Shown: one piece after another, positions 39,668 through 49,782 of the stretch
Layout: each line of letters begins with the position of its first letter
Numbering within the stretch: the stretch's first letter is position 1
Origin: Ignavibacteria bacterium
Lineage (GTDB): Bacteria; Bacteroidota; Ignavibacteria; Ch128b
NCBI GenBank assembly: GCA_013177855.1
Contig: JABLYA010000001.1
Coordinates: forward strand, 2,588,659-2,652,658
Direction of reading: 5' to 3'
Length of the DNA stretch: 64,000 nt
Position numbers and translations under genes: made by a program
The notes under the pieces: model-generated
The model's input: only the letters and a program-made list of their open reading frames with translations
The model's database searches: none
What the model was told of the DNA's origin: nothing

Positions 39668-40117
39668 ATGAAACTCGAAGACGAAATAAAACAAAGTTCA
39701 TTCAGGAATGAGTATCATAAGCTGGCTGTGAATATTATTTACACTCACAGCTGGCTTATGAATAAAATTTATGAATTACTGGATGAATATGATTTAACAC
39801 CTCAGCAATTTAATCTTTTAAGAATTTTACGTGGACAGTATCCACAGCCAGCCAGCATTTCACTCTTAAAAGAAAGAATGCTTGATAAAATGTCAGATGC
39901 TTCTCGATTAGTGGAAAGATTAATTTCTAAGGGACTTGTCGAGCGAAATATTTGCCCCGAAGATCGTCGAAAAGCTGAAGTTAAAATTACAAAGAAAGGA
40001 TTAAAGCTTTTAGAAAAAATAGACGCAGCAAATGATGAAATGGATAATTATTTAAAAAATCTTTCTGCACAGGAAGCGAAGCAATTAAACTACTTACTCG
40101 ATAAATTACGCGGTTAG
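39668..40117 (+). CDS. MarR-family transcriptional regulator
   Basis: 149 residues. Winged helix-turn-helix core LTPQQFNLLRILRGQYPQPASISLLKERMLDKMSDASRLVERLISKGLVERNICPEDRRKAEVKITKKGLKLL, with the DRR wing typical of MarR. A dimerising C-terminal helix follows. It is translationally adjacent to the YceI gene (no gap), suggesting it regulates that gene or both respond to the same lipophilic ligand. Confidence 0.93.
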   Translation: MKLEDEIKQSSFRNEYHKLAVNIIYTHSWLMNKIYELLDEYDLTPQQFNLLRILRGQYPQPASISLLKERMLDKMSDASRLVERLISKGLVERNICPEDRRKAEVKITKKGLKLLEKIDAANDEMDNYLKNLSAQEAKQLNYLLDKLRG

Positions 40118-40199
40118 TTATTTTGCTAATCGTGATCTAATTTTTATTTTTGCACATAAATTTTTCATTCTTTGTTCTTTATTTAATTGAATAATTGCT

Positions 40200-40878
<679 letters not shown>

Positions 40879-43800
40879 TTGTTAGATAATCTTAAGGAGA
40901 TTAAAGAAAATTGGTTAAGGAGAATGGACACTGCATTTTTTGATTTACAAATAAAAAGAAAAAACTGGGTTCAAAGTTCAGAGGAGAATAAATTTGATTT
41001 TGATAGCATTTTAACAGGATTATATACTGATCCTTCTCATTTTATTTATGAATTGCTACAAAACGCTGAAGATGAGGGGGCAGAAGAAGTTAGATTTAAA
41101 TTATTTGAAGACAGATTGGATTTTTACCATAATGGACAAGAATTTGATATTGCTGACATCGAAGGAATCACAGGTATTGGAATTTCGAAAAAGAAAGAAG
41201 ATCTAATAGCAATAGGGAAATTTGGTGTTGGTTTTAAGTCTGTTTTTGCAATAACTCGAAATCCAGAAATATATTCAGGCGATTATAACTTTAGAATTGA
41301 AAATTTCGTTGTCCCCGAGCCTATAAATAGAGATAATGTAATTTTAGAATCAAACGAGACCCTTATTAGGTTGCCGTTTAATCATAACCGTCGCAACCGA
41401 GAGGAAATTTTTAATCTTATATCTAATAGACTTCAAGAATTAGACCCAAAGACTATACTCTTTTTAAAGAATATCAAAGAAATTCAATGGGAAACACCGT
41501 TTTCAAATGGGGAATATTCAAAAGAAAGGAACAATATTCAAGGTAAACCAAATGTAAATAGAGTAAAATTAAAATCATCAAGAGTTACTGAGGAATATTT
41601 AGTAATTGAAAAGATAATGAAAATAGAGGATAAAGAACTGCGAGTTGAAATAGCATTTAAATTAGGTATAGACCAGAATGGCAACGAGATGATAACTCCA
41701 GAACCGAACTCAAAATTAGTTGTATTTTTCCCCACCGAGAAAGTAACCTTCCTGAATTTTTTAATTCAAGGACCTTTCAAAACAACCCCTAACAGAGAAA
41801 ATATACCTTTAAGCGATGAACAAAATAAAAAAATACTTGAAGAAATTGTAAATCTTGTGGCGGAAAGTTTAAATATCATGAAGGAATTAGGTTACTTAAA
41901 TACAGATTTTTTAAAAATTTTACCCCTCAAATCATACATTGCAAAACAGGAGCAAATATATTCGGAAATATATAATAAAGTAAAAGAAAAGTTACTAAGC
42001 GAGGAATTATTACCTACATCAGATGGCAGATATACCAAAGCGACTGACGCTTTATTAGCACGTGGTAAAGAGCTAACTGAATTTCTAAACAACGAGGACA
42101 TCAGGTTACTGTTTTCTAAACAACATTGGTTAGACTCCAATATAACCCAAGATAGAACACCTGAACTTAGAGAATATCTGATTAAAGAACTTACAGTGCA
42201 GGAGGTTGATTTTGAAAGTTTTGCAAGAAAAATAACTGCTGAATTTCTGCAGACAAAAACTGATGAGTGGTTGATTGATTTTTACAGGCGACTGTTAGAT
42301 CAGCAAGCATTATGGAGCGATAGAGTATATTCAAAGGGTGTTTTGAGAACTAAACCTATAATGAGATTAGAAAATGGCGAACATATAGCTCCCTTTGATA
42401 GTAATGGCAAAGTGCAAGTGTATTTACCAACAGAAACTAAATCTAAGTATAAAACCGTTAAACGCATTTTTATCGAAAATGAAGAATCTTTGAAATTTTT
42501 AAAAGAGCTCGGATTAACAAAACCAGACATTTTTGCTGAAATCAGAGAATTTATACTTCCAAAATATAGAAAAGAAAATCCTATAAAAGACGAATCATAT
42601 TTTGAGGATTTTGAAAAACTACTGAAAGGATATGAAATTATTGCATCAAATAAGAAAGAAGAATTTGTTAGGGAATTATCAAATGCAAATTTTGTCTATG
42701 CTGATAAAAATGATGAAACAAAAAATAGCTGTTTATTAAAAGCCACTCAAATTTATTTCCCAGATCAAGATTTAAAGACCTATTTTGAAGGTTATCCGTC
42801 AGTATATTTTGTTTCAGAAGAGCTTTTTAAAGAGTTTGAAGTGGAAAGAGTTAGAAAGTTTTTGAAAGAATTGGGTGTTGAGGATAAACCGAGGCGACTT
42901 GAAATAGATGTCAATTTGTCTTGGGAAGAAAAGAGTAGATTAAGGGGTAATAGCGGTTGTCGCTATGATATTCATCAAAAGGATTATGAATATGAAGGGT
43001 TAGGTAATTTTATAAATTCCATTACTCCAGAAAAATCATACTTACTATGGAAATTATTACTAAAAAGTATTGAAAGTTTAAACAGTAGGTTAGCACAGGG
43101 ATTTTTTGAAGGTGAATATAGATGGTTTTATTATTCGCAACATAGCAGGAGCTTTGAGGCAAAATTTTTAAAGACACTAAAACAACAAGCATGGTTGGTT
43201 GATAAAAATAATAATTTCAAAAAACCATCTGAAATTACTTTTTCGGAGCTATCGGATGGTTACATAAAAAACGGTTCAAATATAGATATTTTAATTAAAG
43301 CACTTGAATTCAGGCCTGAAATTTTTGAGCAACTTCCAGAAGATTATAGAAAAAAATTAGAGATTGTAAAAGACATTCCCATAGAAGAACTCGAAAAATT
43401 AATTTCTGAAAGAAAAGAGAAACCATTGGAGCAGGAAAAAGAAGAATGGAAACCTGAATTCGAACCAGAACAAATTACTCCTACAATAGAAGAAATAGAG
43501 CCAGATAAAATTGAAACCGCTAATTTATCAAGTCAAACAGAAGACGATAAAACAGGAATAGATAAAACAACAATAGAAGTGGAAATTGAGAAAAAAGAAA
43601 AAATTGAAAAAGAAGAGGAAATATCCATTGATAAAAAAACTATTGGAAAATGGGGCGAAAAATTCGTTTATTACGCACTTAGAGGAAGGTATGAAGAAAA
43701 AGGAAAAGTTATTGAAGCAGGTTCCGGATTTAAAGTAGTAAATGATGATGACGAAGAACTTGTTGAAATTATATGGTTAAATAAGGAAAAAGATGTTGGT

Positions 43801-44076
43801 AAGGGTTATGATTTTGTCGTAAAAGAATCGGGAACCGAGATTGAATATATTGAAGTTAAAACTAAAACAAAAGAAAATGAAGAACTTATTGAAGTTACGG
43901 GAACACAATGGGAGTGGGCAAGGCAACTATTTGAAAAAGGTGAAGGAGAAAAATATTCATTTTATGTAGTATATAAAGCAGGCACTCGCGAAGCTAATAT
44001 CAAAATATTAAAAAATCCAGTTAAACTTTGGAAAGAAGGAAAGTTATATGCACATCCAGTTAAAGTTAAGCTATGA
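40879..44076 (+). CDS. Sacsin/NO VEIN-like GHKL ATPase fused to DUF3883 nuclease-like domain
   Basis: Up to 1065 residues. Start uncertain: TTG at 40879 or ATG at 40924. The N-terminal 230 residues form a GHKL/HSP90-type ATPase: N-box HFIYELLQNAEDEGAEEV, G1-like LDFYHNGQEFD, and G2 IGKFGVGFKSVF. A long middle region (about 240-840) is unassigned. A Glu/Lys-rich linker (about 845-925) leads to the C-terminal DUF3883 domain with GEKFVYYAL, GYDFVV and YIEVKTK, the E...D...ExK arrangement of a PD-(D/E)xK nuclease. Such proteins are related to plant NO VEIN and to genes found in defence islands. It stands alone here, so a role in defence is inference. Confidence 0.82.
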   Translation: MLDNLKEIKENWLRRMDTAFFDLQIKRKNWVQSSEENKFDFDSILTGLYTDPSHFIYELLQNAEDEGAEEVRFKLFEDRLDFYHNGQEFDIADIEGITGIGISKKKEDLIAIGKFGVGFKSVFAITRNPEIYSGDYNFRIENFVVPEPINRDNVILESNETLIRLPFNHNRRNREEIFNLISNRLQELDPKTILFLKNIKEIQWETPFSNGEYSKERNNIQGKPNVNRVKLKSSRVTEEYLVIEKIMKIEDKELRVEIAFKLGIDQNGNEMITPEPNSKLVVFFPTEKVTFLNFLIQGPFKTTPNRENIPLSDEQNKKILEEIVNLVAESLNIMKELGYLNTDFLKILPLKSYIAKQEQIYSEIYNKVKEKLLSEELLPTSDGRYTKATDALLARGKELTEFLNNEDIRLLFSKQHWLDSNITQDRTPELREYLIKELTVQEVDFESFARKITAEFLQTKTDEWLIDFYRRLLDQQALWSDRVYSKGVLRTKPIMRLENGEHIAPFDSNGKVQVYLPTETKSKYKTVKRIFIENEESLKFLKELGLTKPDIFAEIREFILPKYRKENPIKDESYFEDFEKLLKGYEIIASNKKEEFVRELSNANFVYADKNDETKNSCLLKATQIYFPDQDLKTYFEGYPSVYFVSEELFKEFEVERVRKFLKELGVEDKPRRLEIDVNLSWEEKSRLRGNSGCRYDIHQKDYEYEGLGNFINSITPEKSYLLWKLLLKSIESLNSRLAQGFFEGEYRWFYYSQHSRSFEAKFLKTLKQQAWLVDKNNNFKKPSEITFSELSDGYIKNGSNIDILIKALEFRPEIFEQLPEDYRKKLEIVKDIPIEELEKLISERKEKPLEQEKEEWKPEFEPEQITPTIEEIEPDKIETANLSSQTEDDKTGIDKTTIEVEIEKKEKIEKEEEISIDKKTIGKWGEKFVYYALRGRYEEKGKVIEAGSGFKVVNDDDEELVEIIWLNKEKDVGKGYDFVVKESGTEIEYIEVKTKTKENEELIEVTGTQWEWARQLFEKGEGEKYSFYVVYKAGTREANIKILKNPVKLWKEGKLYAHPVKVKL

Positions 44077-44191
44077 GGAGAGACAATAAGTAGAGATCTG
44101 GACATATTTCCTATGTCAATTTACATTAGGATTTTTTGATTATTATTAATTCAGAAGTGAACCATTGAGTTAACTCTATTATGCTTTTCAT

Positions 44192-44199
44192 TAATTTTG
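44192..44199 (+). promoter_or_regulatory. Candidate -7 element before rfbA
   Basis: TAATTTTG fits TAnnTTTG, 30 bases before the rfbA start; a TTG lies 24 bases upstream of it. Confidence 0.4.
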
Positions 44200-44229
44200 A
44201 CAAACTTTATAACTAAATAGAGGTAAATT

Positions 44230-45111
44230 ATGAAAGGAATAATTTTAGCTGGAGGTTCTGGATCCAGACTTTATCCAATCACAAAAGTTTATTCAAAGCA
44301 GCTTGCAATGATTTATGATAAACCTCTTATTTATTACCCACTTTCAGTTTTGATGCTTGCACGAATTAGAGATATTTTAATAATCTCAGATGAAAATACA
44401 ATCCCACTTTACAAGAAACTTTTTAATGACGGTTCGCAGATTGGACTGAATTTTCATTATGCAGTTCAAAAAGCACCGAATGGAATTGCCGAGGCTTTTA
44501 TCATTGGTGAAGAATTCATTGGAAAAGATCAGGTAACTTTAATTTTGGGTGACAATATCTTTTATGGAAAACTTGATTTCTTTTATAGAGCAATTCAACA
44601 AAAGAGTGGAGCAACTGTTTTTGGATATCAGGTAAGCGATCCTGAAAGATATGGAGTAATTGAATTTGATGAGAATGGTAAAGCTATTTCAATTGAAGAA
44701 AAACCAAAGCAGCCAAAATCGAATTATGCAGTTCCAGGTTTATATGTTTATGATAACAAGGTAATTGAAATCTCAAAAAATCTTAAACCATCCTGGCGCG
44801 GAGAACTCGAAATAACAGATGTTAATTTAGAATACTTGAAACGTGGTGAATTAAAAGTAGAGAAAATCGGTCGAGGAGTTGCCTGGCTCGATACAGGAAC
44901 ACCAGAAGCACTTTTAAAAGCATCTAACTTTTTCGGTGTAATTGAAGATCGTCAGGGGTTGAAGGTCGCTTGTATTGAGGAAATTGCGTTTACAAAAGGT
45001 TTTATCACTAAAGAACAATTCCGCGATTTAATTAATCAAATTCCAAAATCAATGTATCGTGATTATCTTGAAAAAGTTTTAAGAGAGGCTGACGAAAATG
45101 AAAATTCATAA
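44230..45111 (+). CDS. rfbA: Glucose-1-phosphate thymidylyltransferase
   Basis: 293 residues. The nucleotidyltransferase motif GIILAGGSGSRLYPITKVYSKQL (3-25) is exact for RfbA/RmlA, followed by LILGDNIFYG, EKPKQPKSNYAVPGLY and WLDTGTPEAL. It makes dTDP-glucose, the first step of dTDP-rhamnose synthesis. The next gene is rfbC with a 14-base overlap; rfbB and rfbD are not in the window. Confidence 0.96.
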   Translation: MKGIILAGGSGSRLYPITKVYSKQLAMIYDKPLIYYPLSVLMLARIRDILIISDENTIPLYKKLFNDGSQIGLNFHYAVQKAPNGIAEAFIIGEEFIGKDQVTLILGDNIFYGKLDFFYRAIQQKSGATVFGYQVSDPERYGVIEFDENGKAISIEEKPKQPKSNYAVPGLYVYDNKVIEISKNLKPSWRGELEITDVNLEYLKRGELKVEKIGRGVAWLDTGTPEALLKASNFFGVIEDRQGLKVACIEEIAFTKGFITKEQFRDLINQIPKSMYRDYLEKVLREADENENS

Positions 45112-45664
45112 AACAGATTTTCCAGGACTTTTAGTTATTGAACCAGATGTTTTTGGTGATCAACGAGGATATTTTTTTGAGTCTTATAACAAATTGAAAT
45201 TCGAATCTCATGATTTAAACTTAAATTTCGTTCAGGACAACTTTTCAAAATCGGTTAAAGGCACAATTAGAGGATTGCATTTTCAAATTGAACCTTATGC
45301 TCAGGGAAAATTTTGTCAGGTTATAAAAGGGGAAGTACTTGATGTTGCTGTCGATCTAAGAAAGAATTCGCCCACTTTTGGTAAACATTTTTCATTAAAA
45401 CTTTCGGAAGAAAACCATCTCCAATTGTGGATACCAGTTGGATTTGCTCATGGATTTTCTGTTTTATCAGACGACGCAATTTTTCATTACAAGTGCACGA
45501 ATTTTTACAATAAAGATTCAGAAAGGATCTTGAGATATAACGACCCTGATTTAGCAATCAATTGGGAAGTTGAAAATCCAATTGTGTCTGAGAAGGATAT
45601 GAATGGTCAGCTTTTTTCGGAATTACCAGTTTACTTTGAATTCGGAGTTAAAAATGGTTTATGA
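45098..45664 (+). CDS. rfbC: dTDP-4-dehydrorhamnose 3,5-epimerase
   Basis: 188 residues. RmlC cupin: GYFFESYN, FVQDNFSKSVKGTIRGLHFQ with the catalytic His, KGEVLDVAVDLRKNSPTFGK, and LWIPVGFAHGFSVLSD. It inverts C3 and C5 of the keto-sugar. The gene overlaps both its upstream (rfbA) and downstream neighbours. Confidence 0.95.
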   Translation: MKIHKTDFPGLLVIEPDVFGDQRGYFFESYNKLKFESHDLNLNFVQDNFSKSVKGTIRGLHFQIEPYAQGKFCQVIKGEVLDVAVDLRKNSPTFGKHFSLKLSEENHLQLWIPVGFAHGFSVLSDDAIFHYKCTNFYNKDSERILRYNDPDLAINWEVENPIVSEKDMNGQLFSELPVYFEFGVKNGL

Positions 45665-46853
45665 TATAATAATTGTTGGAGCTGGTATTGTTGGTCTGGC
45701 AACAGCATTTCAAATTCTTAATAAAAGACCCGAATTAAAATTATTAATTCTCGAAAAAGAAAATGATGTTGCAAAACATCAAACTGGAAATAACAGTGGT
45801 GTGATCCATTCAGGAATTTACTATAAACCTGGAAGTTTGAAAGCTAAGAATTGCATAAATGGTTATAAATTACTTCTTGAATTTTGTGAACAGGAAAATA
45901 TTAAATATGAAATCTGTGGTAAGGTAATTGTCGCAACTGAAGAATGGGAATTACCTATCTTAAATAATTTATTTGAACGCGGAAAATTAAATGGACTTGA
46001 TAAGATTAAAAAAATTTCCAGAGATGAATTAAAAGAAATTGAGCCTTACGCGAATGGACTTGAAGCAATTTTTGTCCCATATACAGGTATAATTGATTTC
46101 AAAGAAGTTTGCAATAAGCTGAAAGAAAAAATTGAAAATCTCGGAGGAAAAATATTTTTTAATGAAAGTGTTCAGAGTATTCATAAAAATCAAAACTCTC
46201 TAGAAGTTTTGACGCAGAATGGAACATATCAAACAAATTTGCTCGTTACCTGTGCTGGGTTATTCTCAGATCGATTGGCAAGATTAACGCAAAAAAATCT
46301 TCCGTTAAGAATTATTCCGTTTAGAGGTGAGTACTATAAAATTAAAGATGAAAGAAAATATTTAGTAAAGAATTTAATTTATCCAGTTCCAAATCCAGAT
46401 TTTCCATTCCTTGGTGTTCATTTTACTCGAATGATTGATGGGAAAGTTGAAGCCGGACCAAATGCAGTGCTTGCTTTTAAGAGAGAAGGATATAAGAAAA
46501 ATGACATTAACCTGAAAGATTTATATGAAACTTTAAGCTGGAGAGGTTTTCAGAAAGTAATGAGAAAATATTGGAAAATTGGTGCAGGTGAATTTTATCG
46601 CTCATTTTCAAAGTCTGCATCTACAAAAGCGTTACAAAGATTACTCCCAGAAATTCAGGAAGAAGATTTACTTCCCGGTGGTTCGGGTGTTAGAGCCCAA
46701 GCTTGTGATGACAAAGGGAATTTAATTGATGATTTTTATTTTGTCGAAGAAGAAAAAATAATCCATGTTTGTAATGCACCAAGTCCAGCTGCAACAGCAT
46801 CTCTTTCAATAGGAAATTATATTGCTGAGAAAGTTTTTCAGAGGCTGAGTTAG
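45654..46853 (+). CDS. lhgO: L-2-hydroxyglutarate oxidase
   Basis: 399 residues from the ATG at 45654, which has GGAG 8 bases upstream; an earlier ATG at 45603 would add an unlikely 17 residues inside rfbC. FAD-binding YDIIIVGAGIVGLATAF, then HQTGNNSGVIHSGIYYKPGSLKA (family hallmark), LVTCAGLFSDRLA and a C-terminal GSGVRAQACDDKGNLIDDF. The enzyme oxidises L-2-hydroxyglutarate to 2-oxoglutarate and passes electrons to the membrane. Its overlap with rfbC by 11 bases suggests coupling without an obvious metabolic link. Confidence 0.93.
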   Translation: MVYDIIIVGAGIVGLATAFQILNKRPELKLLILEKENDVAKHQTGNNSGVIHSGIYYKPGSLKAKNCINGYKLLLEFCEQENIKYEICGKVIVATEEWELPILNNLFERGKLNGLDKIKKISRDELKEIEPYANGLEAIFVPYTGIIDFKEVCNKLKEKIENLGGKIFFNESVQSIHKNQNSLEVLTQNGTYQTNLLVTCAGLFSDRLARLTQKNLPLRIIPFRGEYYKIKDERKYLVKNLIYPVPNPDFPFLGVHFTRMIDGKVEAGPNAVLAFKREGYKKNDINLKDLYETLSWRGFQKVMRKYWKIGAGEFYRSFSKSASTKALQRLLPEIQEEDLLPGGSGVRAQACDDKGNLIDDFYFVEEEKIIHVCNAPSPAATASLSIGNYIAEKVFQRLS

Positions 46854-46918
46854 AAGAAATCTTGTTTTTTAAAATTCTATTTAAGATTTTTGCATCGGAA
46901 ATTTTGAAATAATGATTG

Positions 46919-46992
46919 GGGCCCGTAGCTCAGTTGGTTAGAGCAGCTGACTCATAATCAGCGGGTCGGAGGTTCAAGTCCTTCCGGGCCCA
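46919..46992 (+). tRNA. tRNA-Met(CAT), elongator type
   Basis: Acceptor arms GGGCCCG (46919-46925) and CGGGCCC (46985-46991), D arm TAGCTCAGTTGGTTAGAGCA, anticodon loop CTCATAA, T arm GGTTCAAGTCC. CCA is not encoded. A CAT anticodon can also belong to lysidine-modified tRNA-Ile; the GCTGACTCATAATCAGC stem favours Met. Confidence 0.85.
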
Positions 46993-46997
46993 CAATG

Positions 46998-47025
46998 AAC
47001 CCTCGAAATTTTACAATCGAGGGTT
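46998..47025 (+). terminator. Rho-independent terminator after tRNA-Met
   Basis: A perfect 9-bp stem (AACCCTCGA 46998-47006 with TCGAGGGTT 47017-47025) followed directly by a T-rich tract, 5 bases after the tRNA. Confidence 0.88.
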
Positions 47026-47235
47026 TTTTATTTTAAAACAAAATTTCAAAACTTTAACTGATCAAAGAATTTGTTAGTAGTCTTATAATGATGAAAAAAA
47101 TCGTTTTTTATCAAACCTGACTAACTTCACTACGAAGAATTTAATATCTCGAACCAAAAATTTTTGATATGATTTTTTAAGTTCTGAAATTTTAGTAATT
47201 AATGAAAAATCATTTTAATAATTGTGAATTCAATA

Positions 47236-48615
47236 TTAATTACTTCTTAACATTCCAATTAAATCGCCTTTATAAATTTTTTGGTAATCACCGAATCTCT
47301 TCTCGATAAGAGAATGAAAGTTTTTAAGCGGGAATGGTTCGATTAAATTCAGCAATACATCTATTCCACCTAAAGCGGCTCGATCGGGACCACATATTTT
47401 TCTTAGAGGAAGTTTATACATTTTCTTTGTCTGAACTGGTAAATCTAAACTTTCATCATAAATGATTATTGTTCCATCATTTACTTTTTCAAATATGTTT
47501 TGAGATTTCAGTTCTTTTAGTCCATCAATTGAAACGACAATAATTGCAAAAGGTGAATCGACACCTGTGTAATATATTTCATCTGGAGAGAGAATAACTT
47601 CTGATAGAGAGAAACCGCTGCCTTGAGTTACTGGATTATCATTCTTCTGAGTTGTAAATAATCCAGATTGCGCAGCAGCCTGACAAAGCATTGCTGCAGA
47701 TGACTGAACCTTTTCTCCAGCACTTCCTGAGATTATAATTCCAATTTGATCAACTCCAAATTTTGAATTAAAGTCAATTGTATTTTGATCTGGTGAAATG
47801 AAATTTGTAAATAAATTAAAATCACTTTCACTCTTGAAAAACTTTTCGATGTATGAGACTGAAAATTCTTTTCGCTCCTTTTTATTTTCAATTACTCCGA
47901 GCTGATGTTCGTGGTTTTCAGCAATCTTTATTAGGTCAGTACCTTTCAATTTATTTTTTTCGACAGCATATTCAGTGCATAATTCTAAAACTTCAACTAA
48001 AGAAAATCCATTGTAACTTATTGCCTCAGCTAATGTATCGACTAAATCTTTATCAGTTGAGATTTTTCTTGCAACATACTGAGCCTTAGATGAAACAGCC
48101 ACTTTGCACAAATCGAGTGGGGGAATAATATTTCCGAGTGGAGAGGTTTGAGTAATAAAATCAATCGGACTGAAAGCGGACTGTTGACCGCCGGTCATTC
48201 CAAAAAGGAAATTGTCAGCAACAATTACAGTCACATCAGTATTCAACAAGGCAGCATTGACGATGTGAAGTAATCCAATCATTGCACCACCGTCACCGAT
48301 CAAAACGATGGTTTTCAATTTTTTGCTTGCTAAAACTTTGTCTGCGAGAGCAATTCCAGTTGCAAAAGCTGTCGATCTTCCATGAGTTGTGTGAACGGTA
48401 TGAACTTTATCAAATAAGTAATCAGCAAGTCCTATGCAGCCAATGTCTGTAACAAGACAGATATCCTCTGGATTTAATTTTAATTTGAGCAAAGCTTCAT
48501 CAAGTTTCCTTAAAATGTGACTATGCCCACAGCCTTTACAGAAAGGCATCTGTGCACCTTTTGTCATATAAGTGCATTCGATATTTATATCAATATTTGA
48601 GAGTAATTTTTCCAT
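47236..48615 (-). CDS. 2-oxoacid:ferredoxin oxidoreductase, fused beta-gamma subunit
   Basis: 459 residues. The beta (thiamine pyrophosphate) part occupies about 1-245: MPFCKGCGHSHIL, DIGCIGLADYL, HTTHGRSTAFATGIALA and GDGGAMIGLLHIVNAALLNTDVTVIVADN (metal/TPP site), then FGMTGGQQSAFSP. A gamma-type 2-oxoacid:acceptor domain follows (about 280-450; GIIISGSAGEKVQSSAAMLCQAAAQSGLF). Paired with the alpha gene directly upstream (1-base overlap), it would decarboxylate a 2-oxoacid to acyl-CoA and reduce ferredoxin. Substrate (2-oxoglutarate, branched-chain or aromatic) not certain. Confidence 0.9.
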   Translation of the reverse strand: MEKLLSNIDINIECTYMTKGAQMPFCKGCGHSHILRKLDEALLKLKLNPEDICLVTDIGCIGLADYLFDKVHTVHTTHGRSTAFATGIALADKVLASKKLKTIVLIGDGGAMIGLLHIVNAALLNTDVTVIVADNFLFGMTGGQQSAFSPIDFITQTSPLGNIIPPLDLCKVAVSSKAQYVARKISTDKDLVDTLAEAISYNGFSLVEVLELCTEYAVEKNKLKGTDLIKIAENHEHQLGVIENKKERKEFSVSYIEKFFKSESDFNLFTNFISPDQNTIDFNSKFGVDQIGIIISGSAGEKVQSSAAMLCQAAAQSGLFTTQKNDNPVTQGSGFSLSEVILSPDEIYYTGVDSPFAIIVVSIDGLKELKSQNIFEKVNDGTIIIYDESLDLPVQTKKMYKLPLRKICGPDRAALGGIDVLLNLIEPFPLKNFHSLIEKRFGDYQKIYKGDLIGMLRSN

Positions 48616-49754
48616 TATATTTTCTCCATAATTTCTTGAGGTGTGATCATACTCCCGATTTTGTTTACGCCAATTACTTCTTTCCCATCAAATAAATGCT
48701 TAATCAACAAACGATATTGTCCATTCAAATTTTCTTCGGCTATAATTACTTTTTTATACTTCTCAGAAACATTTTTTAAAAGTTTCTCGGGTATTGGGAA
48801 TAAGCTATGAAGAATTAAGACTGAAACTTTTTTATTTGAATTTCTCAATCGTCTTAAAACTTCAAGTGAAGTCCTTCCTGTGATTCCAAAACTTATGATT
48901 AAAGTTTCTGCACCTTTCTCTTCATAAAATTTATATTCTATCAATTCATCTCGGTGAGCTTGAATTTTTTCTTCAAGATGTTTCAATACGCTGATAGTTT
49001 CAGGATCGTTTTTCTTTAATTCACCTTCTTTATTGTGAGCAGAACCAGTTGCAGTTACTTTGATCTTCCCACCGACAGGAGCAAATAGAGGAATATCACC
49101 TAAACTTTCAAAGTCATACATCTTCCAGTTTTTACTCTTAAGATCTTCCGGGTTGATTGTGCTTCTATTTTCAATTACCAAATTCTCTAATCCCGTGTAA
49201 TCGACCGTCTCGGTTGTCATTCCTATTTCTTTGTCAGAAAGAAGAACAACAGGAGTTCGTAATTTTTCCGACCAGTTAAATGCCTTAACTGTTAATTCAA
49301 AACATTCTTTTGGATTAGTTGGATATAAAACAGGAATTGTGTATCCACCGCTTGTGATAAATTGAGTAAATAGGATATCTCCCTGGGCACCCTGGGTTGC
49401 TCCTCCTGTTGCTGGTCCAAGTCTCTGAACTACTGCAATTACAATTGGCGTTTCGGTGATTAAGGCATATTGAACTGTTTCGATCATTAAAGACCAACCA
49501 GGACCAGATGTAGCTGTCATCGATTTGAAGCCTCTCATTGAAGCACCAACGCAATAAGCAATTGCAGAGATTTCATCGGGAGAAGGGATCGCAAGTCCAC
49601 CAACCTGCGGAAGCATATCAATCATACCTTTATAAATTCCAGAGGCTGGGGTTATTGGATAACCAGCGAAAAATTTACATCCAGCATAAATTGCCCCTTC
49701 AGCGATCATCTGGTTGCCATTACGGAGTTTTATTTTCTTCTTTGTTTCTATCAT
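48615..49754 (-). CDS. 2-oxoacid:ferredoxin oxidoreductase alpha subunit
   Basis: 379 residues from the ATG at 49754, which has GAGG upstream; the frame is open to 49958 but that part overlaps pyrF on the other strand. The start RNGNQMIAEGAIYAGCKFFAGYPITPASGIYKGM and the segment MTATSGPGWSLMIETVQYALITETPIVIAVVQRLGPATGG are typical of KorA/VorA-type alpha subunits, followed by the C-terminal transketolase-like domain (LIISFGITGRTSLEVLRRLR). A likely minus-strand -7 box TAATTTTG is at 49775-49782. Confidence 0.9.
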   Translation of the reverse strand: MIETKKKIKLRNGNQMIAEGAIYAGCKFFAGYPITPASGIYKGMIDMLPQVGGLAIPSPDEISAIAYCVGASMRGFKSMTATSGPGWSLMIETVQYALITETPIVIAVVQRLGPATGGATQGAQGDILFTQFITSGGYTIPVLYPTNPKECFELTVKAFNWSEKLRTPVVLLSDKEIGMTTETVDYTGLENLVIENRSTINPEDLKSKNWKMYDFESLGDIPLFAPVGGKIKVTATGSAHNKEGELKKNDPETISVLKHLEEKIQAHRDELIEYKFYEEKGAETLIISFGITGRTSLEVLRRLRNSNKKVSVLILHSLFPIPEKLLKNVSEKYKKVIIAEENLNGQYRLLIKHLFDGKEVIGVNKIGSMITPQEIMEKI

Positions 49755-49774
49755 TTCATCCTCAGTTTTATTTA

Positions 49775-49782
49775 CAAAATTA
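49775..49782 (-). promoter_or_regulatory. Candidate -7 element for the 2-oxoacid oxidoreductase operon
   Basis: The minus strand reads TAATTTTG (TAnnTTTG), 20 bases upstream of the alpha-subunit ATG at 49754. Confidence 0.4.
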
